Source of the DNA: Myceligenerans salitolerans
GTDB lineage: Bacteria; Actinomycetota; Actinomycetes; Actinomycetales; Cellulomonadaceae
Assembly: GCF_017349295.1 (NCBI RefSeq)
Contig: NZ_JAFMPK010000025.1
Location: 62,001-126,000, forward strand
Reading direction: 5' to 3'
DNA length: 64,000 bases
A program made the position numbers and the translations under genes. Positions 8,101 to 16,951 of the stretch are shown one piece after another; the stretch's first letter is position 1; every line of letters begins with the position of its first letter. The notes below the pieces were generated by a model that worked only from the letters and a program-made list of their open reading frames with translations, ran no database searches and was not told where the DNA came from.

Positions 8101-9674
8101 GCGGTGTCCGGACCGCCGTGGTGTGGGTGCCGGACTGGCCCGTCGTGGCCGCGATGGCGGCGGCCGGCACAGGCGCGCACCTGCCCGCGGCGGTGCTGGG
8201 TGCCGGGCAGCGGGTCGTCGCGGTGAGCGCGCCCGCACGCGCGGCCGGGGTGCGCCGCGGCATGCGGCGTCGCACGGCGCAGCAGCAGTGCGCCGGCCTG
8301 GTCGTCCTTCTCGCCGACGACGCGCGTGACGCCGCCGGCTTCGAACCCGTCGCGGCCGCGGCGGAGACCGTCGTGGCGGGGATCGAGGTGGTTCGCCCCG
8401 GGCTGCTGCTCCTGGGCTCCGACGGCGCCGCCCGCTACCACGGGTCGGAGCACGAGCTGGCGCGCGAGCTCACCGAGGCGGTCGCCCGGGACGCGGGCCA
8501 CGAGTGCCGGGCCGGTGTCGCCGACGGCTTCCTCGCGGCCGTGCTCGCCGCCCGCGACGAGACCGTCGTGCCGCACGGGGGATCGGCCGCCTGGCTCGCC
8601 CCGCGCCCGGCCGCCGACCTGCGGCACGCCCGCCCGGACGACTCCGCTCTGGCCGACCTCCTCGACCTGTGGGGACGCCTCGGCCTGCGCACCCTCGGTG
8701 ACGTGGCGGCACTCCCCGCCGGGAGCGTCCGCGCCCGCTTCGGGCCGCTCGGCACCTGGGCCCGCCGCCTGGCACTCGCCGAGGACGCGCGCCCGCCGGC
8801 CCGCCGCCGGGCCGAGACCGGCATCACCGCGACCACCGAGCTCGATCCCCCCGCGTCGCGGGCCGACGTCGCCGCGTTCGCCGCCCGCCGCGTCGCCGAG
8901 GACCTGCACGCACAACTGGTCGCCCGGGGCATGGCCTGCGGCCGCGTCGTCGTGACGGCCGACGCCGCCGACCCCGTCACCGGCGAGCCACGGACCTGCG
9001 AGCGGGTCTGGCGCACCGACGACGCCACGGGTATGTCCGCCGCCCGCCTCACCGACCGTGTCCGCTGGCAGCTCACGGGCTGGCTGACCCACGGCACCCC
9101 GGAACCCGCACCGATCACCCGGATCACCCTCACCGCCGACGAGATCGCCCCCGCGGGAGCCACCCAACCTGCCCTCTGGGGGGCGTCCGCCGGGGAAGGC
9201 CTGCGCGCGGTCCGCGCCGCCGAGCGCGTCCAGGCCCTGCGCGGCGCCCCGGGCGTGCTCGCCCCGCGCCCGCAGGGTGGCCGCGACCCGCGCTCCCGGA
9301 TCCAGTTCGTGCCGTTCGGGGAGGACGTCCCGCCCGAACGCGCCCCGGACCGGCCGTGGCCGGGCGCCCTCCCGGATCCCGCGCCCGCCGTCGTGCTCAC
9401 CGACCCCCTCCCGGTCCGGGTGCTGGACGCGACCGGTGCCGACGTCGTCGTCGACGTACGCCTCGGCATGAGCGGCGAGCCCGCGCTGGTGCGCAGCGAG
9501 CGCGGCGCCGCGCGCGTCACCGACTGGGGCGGGCCGTGGCCCGTGGTCGAACGGTGGTGGCGGCCCGACGGCGCCGCTCGCAGCGTCTACCTGCAGATCG
9601 TGACCGACGACGGCGACGGGCTCCTCCTCGCCCAGACCGACGGCACCTGGCGACTGGAGGCCCGCTATGACTGA
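8097..9674 (+). CDS. imuB: ImuB, Y-family DNA polymerase-like protein
   Basis: A 525-residue DinB-related protein. The N-terminal palm strand reads VVWVPDWPVVAAM, where active Y-family polymerases have a DxDxFFA motif, so the first catalytic Asp cluster is absent. This is typical of ImuB, which acts as the clamp-binding hub that recruits DnaE2. A helix-hairpin-helix region (LGLRTLGDVAALPAGSVRARFG) is present near the middle. It starts at the ATGA overlap with imuA and its last codons overlap the dnaE2 start by 8 nt, so the three proteins are translationally coupled. Confidence 0.88.
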   Translation: MSGVRTAVVWVPDWPVVAAMAAAGTGAHLPAAVLGAGQRVVAVSAPARAAGVRRGMRRRTAQQQCAGLVVLLADDARDAAGFEPVAAAAETVVAGIEVVRPGLLLLGSDGAARYHGSEHELARELTEAVARDAGHECRAGVADGFLAAVLAARDETVVPHGGSAAWLAPRPAADLRHARPDDSALADLLDLWGRLGLRTLGDVAALPAGSVRARFGPLGTWARRLALAEDARPPARRRAETGITATTELDPPASRADVAAFAARRVAEDLHAQLVARGMACGRVVVTADAADPVTGEPRTCERVWRTDDATGMSAARLTDRVRWQLTGWLTHGTPEPAPITRITLTADEIAPAGATQPALWGASAGEGLRAVRAAERVQALRGAPGVLAPRPQGGRDPRSRIQFVPFGEDVPPERAPDRPWPGALPDPAPAVVLTDPLPVRVLDATGADVVVDVRLGMSGEPALVRSERGAARVTDWGGPWPVVERWWRPDGAARSVYLQIVTDDGDGLLLAQTDGTWRLEARYD

Positions 9675-12600
9675 GTACGCCGAACTGCACGCGCACTCCG
9701 CCTACAGCTTCCTCGACGGCGCCTCCCAGCCCGAGGTGCTCGCCGCCGAGGGAGCCCGGCTCGGACTGAAGGCCCTCGCGATCACCGACCACGACGGCCT
9801 GTACGGGGTGGTGCGCTTCTCCGAGGCAGCCAGGAACGTGGGGCTCGGCACCGTGTTCGGAGCGGAACTCCACCTGCCGGCCCCCGGGGCCACCGGCCCG
9901 GTGCTCGACCAGCCCACCGGCGTCCCCGACCCCCGGGCGACGCACCTGGTCGCCCTGGCACGCGGAGCCGGCGGCTACCGCGGCCTGTCGTCCGCCATCG
10001 GCACCGCACACCTGGACGCGGGCGCCAAGGGCGTGGCCCACCACACCCTCGAAGGCCTCGGGGAACGAGCACGCGGCGAATGGCTCGTGCTCACCGGATG
10101 CCGCAAGGGAGCCGTCCGCCGCGCGCTCGCCGGACCCGGCGCACGGGCCGCCCGCCTGGACGCCGCCCGCCGCGAGCTGCGCGCACTGACCGCCACGTTC
10201 GGCCGGGACAACGTCGCCGTCGAGATCACCGCCACCGGCGACCCCCGCGACGCCGACCTGCACGACGCGCTGGCCCTGCTCGCGGACGAGGCCCGGCTAC
10301 CCCTGGTCGCGACCACCGCCGCGCACTACGCCCGCCCCTCGGACGCCGACCTCGCGGGGGCGCTCGCGGCCGTGCGGGCCCGCTCCAGCCTGGACGACCT
10401 GGACGGCTTCCTGCCGGGCGCGCCCGTGGCCCACCTGCGTTCGGGCGCGGAGATGGCGCGGCTGCACGCCCGGCACCCCGAGGCGGTGGCGAACTCCGCG
10501 CGCCTGGGCTCCGAATGCGCCTTCGACCTGCAACTCGTCCGCCCGAACCTGCCGCCCCACCCCGTCCCCGACGGCCACGACGAGGCGAGCTGGCTGCGCG
10601 AGCTCACCTACCGCGGGGCCGAGAAGCGCTACGGACGGCGGCCGGGAACACCGGCGGGTGACGGCCTCGTCGCACGTGCCTGGGCGCAGATCGAGCACGA
10701 GCTGAAGATCATCATCCAGATGCACTTCCCGGGATACTTCCTGCTCGTGCACTCCCTCGTGGAGTTCTGCCGCGACCGCGGCATCCTGTGCCAGGGGCGG
10801 GGGAGCGCCGCGAACTCCGCGGTCTGCTACGCGCTGGGCATCACCGCCGTCGACGCCGTCCGGCACGACCTGCTGTTCGAACGGTTCCTCGCCCCGGAAC
10901 GCGACGGCCCGCCGGACATCGACCTGGACATCGAGTCCGTGCGCCGCGAGGAGGTCATCCAGCACGTGTACGACCGGTTCGGCCGCACGCACGCCGCGCA
11001 GGTCGCAAACGTCATCACCTACCGCCCCCGGTCCGCCGTCCGGGACGCGTCCCGCGCGCTCGGGTACGACACCGGGCAGGCGGACGCCTGGTCCAGGAGC
11101 ATCGAGCAGTGGGGCAGCCTGAAGCCGCAGGGCACCCCGCGACCGCCGTCGGCGGAGCACCGGTTCGAGGACGTCCTCGCCGCCGAGCCGCGCGAGCCCG
11201 GCCGGCCCCGGTCCGACGACACGCACGACGTCGTACCCCACCACGCGCCGCCGTCGGCGGCCGAGGAGGGCCGCATCCCGCCCGACGTGATCGACCTCGC
11301 CGACCGCATGCTCCGCCTGCCACGGCATCTGGGCATCCACTCCGGCGGCATGGTGATGTGCGACCGGCCCGTCATCGAGGTGTGCCCCGTGGAGTGGGCG
11401 CGCAGGGAGGGACGCACCGTCCTCCAGTGGGACAAGGAGGACTGCGCCGACGCCGGGCTGGTGAAGTTCGACCTGCTCGGGCTCGGGATGCTCACCGCGA
11501 TCCGGTACGCGTTCGAGTCGATCGCCGGGCACACCGGCGAACACCTCACCCTCCACGACCTGCCGCCCGAGGACGAACGCGTCTACGACCTGCTCTGCGA
11601 GGCCGACACCGTCGGCGTGTTCCAGGTGGAGTCCCGCGCCCAGATGGCGACCCTCCCGCGGCTGCGGCCGAGGACGTTCTACGACATCGTCGTCGAGGTC
11701 GCCCTCATCCGCCCCGGCCCCATCCAGGGCGGATCCGTGCACCCGTACATCGAGCGTGCGCAGGCCCGGGCACGCGGACGGCGCGAGATCCACTACCCGC
11801 ACCCCCTGCTGGAGAACGCGCTGCGACGCACCCTCGGCGTACCGCTCTTCCAGGAACAGCTCATGCAGATGGCGATCGACGCCGCCGGGTTCACCCCGGC
11901 CGAGTCGGACCGGCTCCGCCGCGCCATGGGCTCCAAGCGCAGCGTCGAACGGATGGAGGCCCTCCGGGCACGACTGCACGCCGGCATGGCCGAGCGAGGC
12001 GTCCCCGAACCCGTGCGCGACGAGATCTACGAGAAGCTGAAGGCGTTCGCCGACTTCGGGTTCCCCGAGTCGCACGCCTACTCCTTCGCCTACCTCGTCT
12101 ACGCCAGCGCCTGGCTCAAGGTGCACCACCCCGCCGCCTTCTACGCCGGACTGCTGGCCGCCCAGCCGATGGGGTTCTACTCGCCGCAGTCGCTGGTCGC
12201 CGACGCCCGCCGGCACGGTGTGCGGGTACTGCGCCCGGACGTGAACGCGTCGCGCGCGCTCGCGTGCGTCGAGGCGACGGACGACGGCGGGCTCGATCGC
12301 CCGGCCCGCGGGCCGGCGCGGCTCGTGCGGGCGGACCCGGCGCTCGCCGTACGGATGGGGCTCGCCGAGGTCACGGGGATCGGCGAGGACGTGGCCGAGA
12401 AGGTCGTCGCGGCCAGGCCGGCTCCGGGAGGGTTCGACGACCTGCGGGACCTGGTCCGGCGCGTGAACCTCACGACCGGTCAGCTGGAGGCGCTCGCGAC
12501 CGCCGGGGCGCTGGGATCGCTGGGCCTGACGCGCCGTGCGGCGCTGTGGGCGGCGGGCGCCCTGGGCCAGGAGGGGCCGCACACCTTGCCCGGGGTGAGC

Positions 12601-13044
12601 GCGGGCACGGAGGCACCCGAGCTGCCAGGGATGTCCGAGACGGAGGAGGTCCAGGCCGACGCGTGGGCCACGGGGGTGACGCCCGACTCCTACCCGACGC
12701 AGTACGTGCGCGAGGGGCTGAGCGCGGCGGGCGTGCGCACGGTGGCGGAGGCGGTGGTGACCGAGCCGGGCCGGCGGATCGCCGTCGGCGGCGTGGTGAC
12801 GCATCGCCAGAGACCCGGTACCGCGGGTGGGGTGACGTTCCTCTCGCTCGAGGACGAGACCGGGCTGCTCAACGTGGTCTGCACGCCCGGGCTGTGGCGG
12901 CGGTTCCGCCAGGTGGCGAGGTCGGCGCCCGCGATGGTGGTGCGCGGGCGCGTGGAGTCGGCCGACGGCGCGGTGAATCTCCTCGCGGAGCATCTGGCGC
13001 CGTTGAGCCTGCCCACGGCCGCGAGATCACGCGACTTCCGGTGA
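9667..13044 (+). CDS. dnaE2: Error-prone DNA polymerase III alpha subunit DnaE2 (ImuC)
   Basis: A 1125-residue C-family polymerase, the catalytic subunit of SOS translesion synthesis. The PHP domain opens the protein (AELHAHSAYSFLDGAS). The polymerase core has GRGSAANSAVCYALG and the catalytic PDIDLDIES with D417, D419 and D421. A helix-hairpin-helix segment (GIGEDVAEKVVAARP) and an OB-fold (residues about 1030-1110) follow. It lacks the long C-terminal tau-binding region of replicative DnaE, as expected for DnaE2. It is the last gene of the LexA-controlled operon. Confidence 0.95.
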   Translation: MTEYAELHAHSAYSFLDGASQPEVLAAEGARLGLKALAITDHDGLYGVVRFSEAARNVGLGTVFGAELHLPAPGATGPVLDQPTGVPDPRATHLVALARGAGGYRGLSSAIGTAHLDAGAKGVAHHTLEGLGERARGEWLVLTGCRKGAVRRALAGPGARAARLDAARRELRALTATFGRDNVAVEITATGDPRDADLHDALALLADEARLPLVATTAAHYARPSDADLAGALAAVRARSSLDDLDGFLPGAPVAHLRSGAEMARLHARHPEAVANSARLGSECAFDLQLVRPNLPPHPVPDGHDEASWLRELTYRGAEKRYGRRPGTPAGDGLVARAWAQIEHELKIIIQMHFPGYFLLVHSLVEFCRDRGILCQGRGSAANSAVCYALGITAVDAVRHDLLFERFLAPERDGPPDIDLDIESVRREEVIQHVYDRFGRTHAAQVANVITYRPRSAVRDASRALGYDTGQADAWSRSIEQWGSLKPQGTPRPPSAEHRFEDVLAAEPREPGRPRSDDTHDVVPHHAPPSAAEEGRIPPDVIDLADRMLRLPRHLGIHSGGMVMCDRPVIEVCPVEWARREGRTVLQWDKEDCADAGLVKFDLLGLGMLTAIRYAFESIAGHTGEHLTLHDLPPEDERVYDLLCEADTVGVFQVESRAQMATLPRLRPRTFYDIVVEVALIRPGPIQGGSVHPYIERAQARARGRREIHYPHPLLENALRRTLGVPLFQEQLMQMAIDAAGFTPAESDRLRRAMGSKRSVERMEALRARLHAGMAERGVPEPVRDEIYEKLKAFADFGFPESHAYSFAYLVYASAWLKVHHPAAFYAGLLAAQPMGFYSPQSLVADARRHGVRVLRPDVNASRALACVEATDDGGLDRPARGPARLVRADPALAVRMGLAEVTGIGEDVAEKVVAARPAPGGFDDLRDLVRRVNLTTGQLEALATAGALGSLGLTRRAALWAAGALGQEGPHTLPGVSAGTEAPELPGMSETEEVQADAWATGVTPDSYPTQYVREGLSAAGVRTVAEAVVTEPGRRIAVGGVVTHRQRPGTAGGVTFLSLEDETGLLNVVCTPGLWRRFRQVARSAPAMVVRGRVESADGAVNLLAEHLAPLSLPTAARSRDFR

Positions 13045-13119
13045 CCGTGAGGGTGATTCAGCGCCGTATATCACGACCCACCGGGCGTGGATCCTTTACC
13101 CGTGCTTATCGTGCCAGGC

Positions 13120-14034
13120 ATGGAGGAGCAAGGGGAAAACAGGGAAATCTGGACCTCCGCACTCGAGGGGGAAACGGACGCACGCTGGCGGAGGCCGGTG
13201 ATCGCGACCAGCGTCAGCGCACTCGTGGCGGCCCTCGTGTGCGGCGGCGGCCTGGCGCTGGCACACCGGGGAGACGCCTCGGGACCGACGGGGGCGGCCG
13301 GCACCGCCAGCCCGTTGCCGATCCCGATGATCATGTCGGTGGAGGACCTGGAGGGCGTGGACCCGCACGACCTGCCCGGCAGCCTGGAGCGGGCGACCGT
13401 CCGGCTCGCCGAGGCGGTCCGGGCCGGTGAGGGCGTCTACGTGGCGGCCCGGCCGACCGCCCCGCCGCGTGCGCTCGAACGGCTGCGTACGGCGCTCGAC
13501 GAGGCGTCCGCGGCACTGGAGGAGAAGCCCGGCCGCGACGCGACGGCGAAGCAGCTCACCTCGCGGGTGGAGGCCCTGGACGGTCTGCGTGCGAAGATCC
13601 TCGACGCCGCGGCGCGGATCACCGCGGTCCGGACCGTTCCGAGCTCGGAGCTGCCGCCGGGCACCACCACCCTCGTCGCACCGGACGACGACGGCCTGGT
13701 GCTGGCCGACGACGGCACCGCCGAGCCGACCGGGGGGACCTCCGGCGGGGACACCGTCCGGGCGGACGGGTCGGAGGGCTCGGGTTCGAACGGCTCCGGG
13801 TCCGGCTCGGGGACGGGCTCCGGGTCCGGAGGCTCCGGGTCCGGGTCCGGCGGGAGCGGCTCCGGAGACTCGGGGGGCTCCGGGGGCTCGGGATCGGGCG
13901 GGAACGGAGGAAACGGTGCGGACGACGACCCGGCCGCCACGCCCACCCCCACGCCGACGCCCACTCCGGCGCCGTCTCCCGCCCCGTCGAGCCCTTCGCC
14001 CACCCCCGCGCCGTCGCCCACGTCCTCGCTCTGA
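13120..14034 (+). CDS. Membrane-anchored protein with Gly/Ser- and Pro/Thr-rich tail
   Basis: About 304 residues: a short cytosolic tail ending in RWRRP, one transmembrane helix (VSALVAALVCGGGLALA), a helical ectodomain of about 110 residues, then a Gly/Ser linker and a (PT)n/(PS)n tail. The ectodomain is paralogous to the product of 16952-17857: both have a LRxALDEAS helix, a helix ending in (K/V)LDAA, and the shared end (P/E)LP(P/E)GTTT. No known domain is recognised; a cell-wall-spanning stalk is the likeliest design. The start is unsure: the frame is open from a GTG at 13087, and the ATG at 13120 is preferred without a strong ribosome-binding site. Confidence 0.65.
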   Translation: MEEQGENREIWTSALEGETDARWRRPVIATSVSALVAALVCGGGLALAHRGDASGPTGAAGTASPLPIPMIMSVEDLEGVDPHDLPGSLERATVRLAEAVRAGEGVYVAARPTAPPRALERLRTALDEASAALEEKPGRDATAKQLTSRVEALDGLRAKILDAAARITAVRTVPSSELPPGTTTLVAPDDDGLVLADDGTAEPTGGTSGGDTVRADGSEGSGSNGSGSGSGTGSGSGGSGSGSGGSGSGDSGGSGGSGSGGNGGNGADDDPAATPTPTPTPTPAPSPAPSSPSPTPAPSPTSSL

Positions 14035-14057
14035 AGGGGCTGCTCGCTCTGAAAGGG
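14014..14057 (+). repeat. Short direct duplication over the stop codon
   Basis: CTCGCTCTGAAGGGGC is followed after two bases by CTCGCTCTGAAAGGGC, so the last codons and stop of the preceding gene are repeated. It looks like a slippage duplication with no evident function. Confidence 0.5.
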
Positions 14058-14080
14058 CGGGGCACGGCGCGCCGGCACGG

Positions 14081-14098
14081 CCGGCCTGATCAGGCCGG
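14081..14098. terminator. 18-bp perfect palindrome at the end of the Lrp gene
   Basis: CCGGCCTGATCAGGCCGG is fully self-complementary and overlaps the stop codon of the Lrp-family gene, between two convergent genes. It may form a cruciform or a bidirectional terminator, although no T-tract follows on either strand. Confidence 0.35.
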
Positions 14099-14557
14099 GG
14101 CGACCGGGCCGCCCGCCCACGAGGCGAACACCAGGTCCGTCTGGACCCGGCCGACCTCACGGCGTGCGGTCAGGTCGAGCACGAGGTGCTGGAGGTCGTC
14201 GGTGTCCGTGCAGGCGACGTGGACCAGGAAGTCGTCGGGGCCCGTGACGTGGTGCACCGCCCGGGTCTGCGGGAGCTGCCGTGCCCACTCGACGAACGGG
14301 CCCAGCAGCGGCCGCGAGTGCGACGCGAGTCGGACGGCGAGCACGGCCTGCAGCCCGCGCCCGACGGCCGCCGGGTCGATCTCGGCCCGGTAGCCGCGGA
14401 TCACGCCGGTGTCCTGCAGCCGCTGGGTCCTGGCGAGGCAGGTCGACGGCGCGACGCCGACCCGCTGCGCCAGCGCCTTGTTCGCCAGGCGCCCGTCCTG
14501 CTGCAGTTCCCGCAGGATCGCCAGGTCCACCGAATCGAGGCGCACTTCTCGGGTCAT
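14090..14557 (-). CDS. Lrp/AsnC-family transcriptional regulator
   Basis: A 155-residue regulator with the N-terminal AsnC helix-turn-helix (LDSVDLAILRELQQDGRLANKALAQRVG..STCLARTQRL) and the C-terminal RAM/ASNC ligand-binding domain (VLAVRLASHSR, HHVTGPDDFLVHVACTD). These proteins form octamers that respond to an amino acid. It is divergent, 59 nt apart, from a Cys/Met-metabolism PLP enzyme, which is the natural candidate target, with a sulfur amino acid as effector (inference). Confidence 0.92.
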   Translation of the reverse strand: MTREVRLDSVDLAILRELQQDGRLANKALAQRVGVAPSTCLARTQRLQDTGVIRGYRAEIDPAAVGRGLQAVLAVRLASHSRPLLGPFVEWARQLPQTRAVHHVTGPDDFLVHVACTDTDDLQHLVLDLTARREVGRVQTDLVFASWAGGPVAPA

Positions 14558-14598
14558 GGGCCGAATGTCTATCAGAGCACGGCCCGGAACTCCGCATC

Positions 14599-14630
14599 GT
14601 GTGCGAGAAGTACGCCATGGATTCGCACAC
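14599..14630 (+). promoter_or_regulatory. Inverted repeat spanning the start codon of the PLP enzyme
   Basis: Perfect 8-nt arms GTGTGCGA (14599-14606) and TCGCACAC (14623-14630) bracket the ATG at 14617. It could be an Lrp operator, or a hairpin in the mRNA that masks the start codon. Confidence 0.4.
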
Positions 14631-15798
14631 TGGGTCTGCCGTACACCGGTCCGTCGCCACCCGCGCCGTGCACGCTGGCAGGGACGATCTCACCGATCTC
14701 GGCCTGCACGCCCCGCCCCTCGACCTGTCCACCACGTACCCGTCCCGGGACGCGGCCGCGGAGGCCGCCCGGCTGGACGCCTTCACGGAGGGGAAGGACG
14801 ACGGCGGTCCGCCCATCTACGCCCGCGCCGCGAACACCACGGTGCGCCGGTTCGAGCGGGCGCTGGCCGAGCTGGAGGGAGCCGAGGCGGCCGTCGCGTT
14901 CGCCAGCGGGATGGCGGCCCTGTCGGCCGTCCTGCTGGCGCGGGTCGCGGCCGGGCGGCCCCACGTCGTCGCGGTGCGCCCGCTGTACGGGACGAGTGAT
15001 CACCTGCTGGACTCCGGGCTGCTGGGAACCACCACGACGTTCGTGTCGGCCAAGGAGGCGCCGTCGGCCCTCACGGACGCCACGGGACTGGTGGTCGTGG
15101 AGACACCGGCCAACCCGACGCTGTCCGAGGTCGACATCCAGGAACTCGCCGACGCCTGCGCCCCCGTCCCGGTGCTGGTCGACAACACGTTCGCGACGCC
15201 CGCACTGCAGCGGCCGCTCGCGCACGGCGCGGCGATGACGCTGCACAGCGCCACCAAGTACCTGGGCGGGCACGGCGACGTGATGGGTGGCGTGGTCGCG
15301 TGCTCCGAGGAGTTCGCCCGCGCGCTGCGGCAGGTCCGGTTCGTCACCGGTGGCGTGCTGCACCCGCTCGCCGGGTACCAGCTCCACCGGGGGCTGACGA
15401 CCCTGCCCGTGCGGATGCGGGCCCAGTCGGCGGGTGCGGCCGAGCTGGCCCGGCGCCTGCTGGGGCACCCCGCGGTGGCCCGCGTCCACTATCCCGGGCT
15501 CGACGGCGCGCCCCGGCCCGCGGGCCAGATGGCCGGCGGGGGCGCGATGGTCGCGTTCGAGGTGACGGGGGAGGCGCGCGCGCTGATCGGGGCCGTGCGT
15601 CTGATCACCCCGGCCGTCAGCCTGGGCAGCGTCGACAGCCTGATCCAGCACCCGGCGTCCATCAGCCACCACATCATGGACGAGGACTCCCGCGCGGACG
15701 CGGGGATCCCGGAGAACCTGGTGCGCCTCTCGGTCGGCCTGGAGGACGTGGAGGACCTGTGGGGTGACCTGGACCAGGCGCTCCGCACCGTCCGATAA
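14617..15798 (+). CDS. Cys/Met-metabolism PLP-dependent lyase (trans-sulfuration family)
   Basis: A 393-residue fold-type I enzyme of the cystathionine gamma-synthase / methionine gamma-lyase family. PLP-binding features: the Schiff-base lysine K214 in SATKYLGGH, the cofactor-gripping VDNTFATP, and SGMAAL in the N-terminal half. The C-terminal QHPASISHH motif is shared by the whole family. Activity could be methionine or homocysteine gamma-lyase or cystathionine lyase; sequence alone does not decide. The divergent Lrp-type regulator makes a catabolic, amino-acid-induced lyase more likely. The ATG at 14617 fits family length; the longer frame runs back through the regulator gene. Confidence 0.9.
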   Translation: MDSHTGSAVHRSVATRAVHAGRDDLTDLGLHAPPLDLSTTYPSRDAAAEAARLDAFTEGKDDGGPPIYARAANTTVRRFERALAELEGAEAAVAFASGMAALSAVLLARVAAGRPHVVAVRPLYGTSDHLLDSGLLGTTTTFVSAKEAPSALTDATGLVVVETPANPTLSEVDIQELADACAPVPVLVDNTFATPALQRPLAHGAAMTLHSATKYLGGHGDVMGGVVACSEEFARALRQVRFVTGGVLHPLAGYQLHRGLTTLPVRMRAQSAGAAELARRLLGHPAVARVHYPGLDGAPRPAGQMAGGGAMVAFEVTGEARALIGAVRLITPAVSLGSVDSLIQHPASISHHIMDEDSRADAGIPENLVRLSVGLEDVEDLWGDLDQALRTVR

Positions 15799-15840
15799 AA
15801 AGTGTGCCAAGCGCGTCGCGCCGGCGGGTCCGCCGGGTCG

Positions 15841-16248
15841 TCAGCCCGTCCCACGGGCGGATTCCCCGGGCGGCGACGTCCTCCGGCGCCGTTCCCGTCT
15901 GCCTCGGGCGAGTTCCGTGGCGAGGGCGTCGAGCGGCTGGGCGAACGTGTCCTCGAAGCGGGCGAGCCATTCCCGGGCGGCGGCCGTACCGGCGTCGTCC
16001 ACCGCGTAGAGGCGGCGGGTGCCCTCGGCGCGGACCCGCACCAGCCCGGCGTCCCGCAGCACGCGCAGGTGCTGCGAGACGGCCGGCTGGGAGATGCGCA
16101 CGCGCTCCTGCAGGGCCGCGACCAGCGCGCCCGCCGGCTGCTCGCCACCGGCGAGCAGCTCCAGGAGGCGGCGCCGCACCGGGTCGCCGAGCGCCTCGAA
16201 GACACCCTCGCGAGCGGAGTCGGGGCTTCCGGCCACGGATGCCGCCAT
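15841..16248 (-). CDS. ArsR-family winged-helix repressor
   Basis: A 135-residue ArsR regulator with the core VFEALGDPVRRRLLELLAGGEQ and the recognition helix of ISQPAVSQHLRVLRDAGLV. It lacks the usual metal-binding CxC motif, as do most ArsR proteins paired with SRPBCC proteins. Its ATG overlaps the stop of the SRPBCC gene by one base (TGATG), so both are read from one transcript. Autorepression through the inverted repeat at 16906-16921 is likely. Confidence 0.9.
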   Translation of the reverse strand: MAASVAGSPDSAREGVFEALGDPVRRRLLELLAGGEQPAGALVAALQERVRISQPAVSQHLRVLRDAGLVRVRAEGTRRLYAVDDAGTAAAREWLARFEDTFAQPLDALATELARGRRERRRRTSPPGESARGTG

Positions 16249-16892
16249 CAGGCCTCGGGCGGCGTGGTGTAGAAGGCGAGGACCGCGGCGGCGGAGGCGC
16301 GCGCGGCTGCCTCGTCGTCGCCGGCCGCGATCGCGGCGCGCGCCCAGTCGTCGGCGGCGACGCGGACGAAGTCCTTGCCCTGGGGGCCGACGGACCACGC
16401 CTCGGCCTCGGCCGGGTCGTTCGCCTCGCCGGTGGCGAGGTGCAGGCCCAGCCCCATGAGCCCGAGGTCCCAGCCGACGCCGACGGCGCCCGGGCCGTAC
16501 CGTGCCCAGAAGTCCGGGTCGACGGCCGACTCATGGGTGAGCTCGAGCGTCGTGCCGCCGTCGGCCTCGGTCAGGACGACCGTGACCCATGACGTCCCTC
16601 CGCCGAACTCCCACGTGATGCCGAAGGACTCGGGCGCCGTGCAGCTCTCCACCGTGCCGGAGGCGTTGCCCTCGATCTGGAAGCGGCCGCCGAGGTCGAG
16701 TTCCCCGCTGACGGGCGCGAACCAGCGGGGGAGGCGTTCGGGGTTCGTGACGGCGTCCCACACGTCGGCGCGCTCGGCGTCGTAGGTACGGCGGGCGACG
16801 ACGGTCTTCGTGGGCGTGTCGTCACGGGTGCCGTCACGGACCTCGCGGGTGACGAGACCCGCGGTGGCGGCGGGGTCGATGGCGATGGGCAT
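16248..16892 (-). CDS. SRPBCC (AHSA1-like) domain protein
   Basis: A 214-residue START/Bet v1-like protein of the AHSA1 group. Typical pieces are YDAERADVWDAVTNPERLPRWFAPVSGEL near the start, the cavity strands SFGITWEFGG and WVTVVLTEADGGTTLELTHES, and the closing helix with GVGWDLGLMGL. Such proteins bind hydrophobic ligands. The extra C-terminal 50 residues form an Ala-rich helix. It is the first gene of the operon with arsR, and an ArsR-type operator lies 14 nt upstream. Confidence 0.9.
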   Translation of the reverse strand: MPIAIDPAATAGLVTREVRDGTRDDTPTKTVVARRTYDAERADVWDAVTNPERLPRWFAPVSGELDLGGRFQIEGNASGTVESCTAPESFGITWEFGGGTSWVTVVLTEADGGTTLELTHESAVDPDFWARYGPGAVGVGWDLGLMGLGLHLATGEANDPAEAEAWSVGPQGKDFVRVAADDWARAAIAAGDDEAAARASAAAVLAFYTTPPEA

Positions 16893-16905
16893 GTCTGCTC
16901 CTTAC

Positions 16906-16921
16906 ATAAGCGGATGCTTAT
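16906..16921. promoter_or_regulatory. Candidate ArsR operator
   Basis: ATAAGCGGATGCTTAT is an inverted repeat with 6-nt perfect arms and a 4-nt centre, 14 nt upstream of the SRPBCC start codon. It sits in an AT-rich patch unlike the surrounding DNA, as expected for a repressor site over the promoter. Confidence 0.7.
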
Positions 16922-16951
16922 ATTTAACCACGGTCGCTAGAGTGGCGCGCG

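Noticed and set aside
10297-12993. Minus-strand open frame of 898 codons opposite dnaE2
   Set aside because: Antisense shadow of a well conserved polymerase gene; no recognisable motif of its own. The same applies to 54679-57213, 49619-51427 and 3961-5802.
9667-13430. Plus-strand frame 10788-13430 of 880 codons
   Set aside because: Out-of-frame reading of dnaE2 and the next gene, extremely Arg/Pro/Ala-rich.
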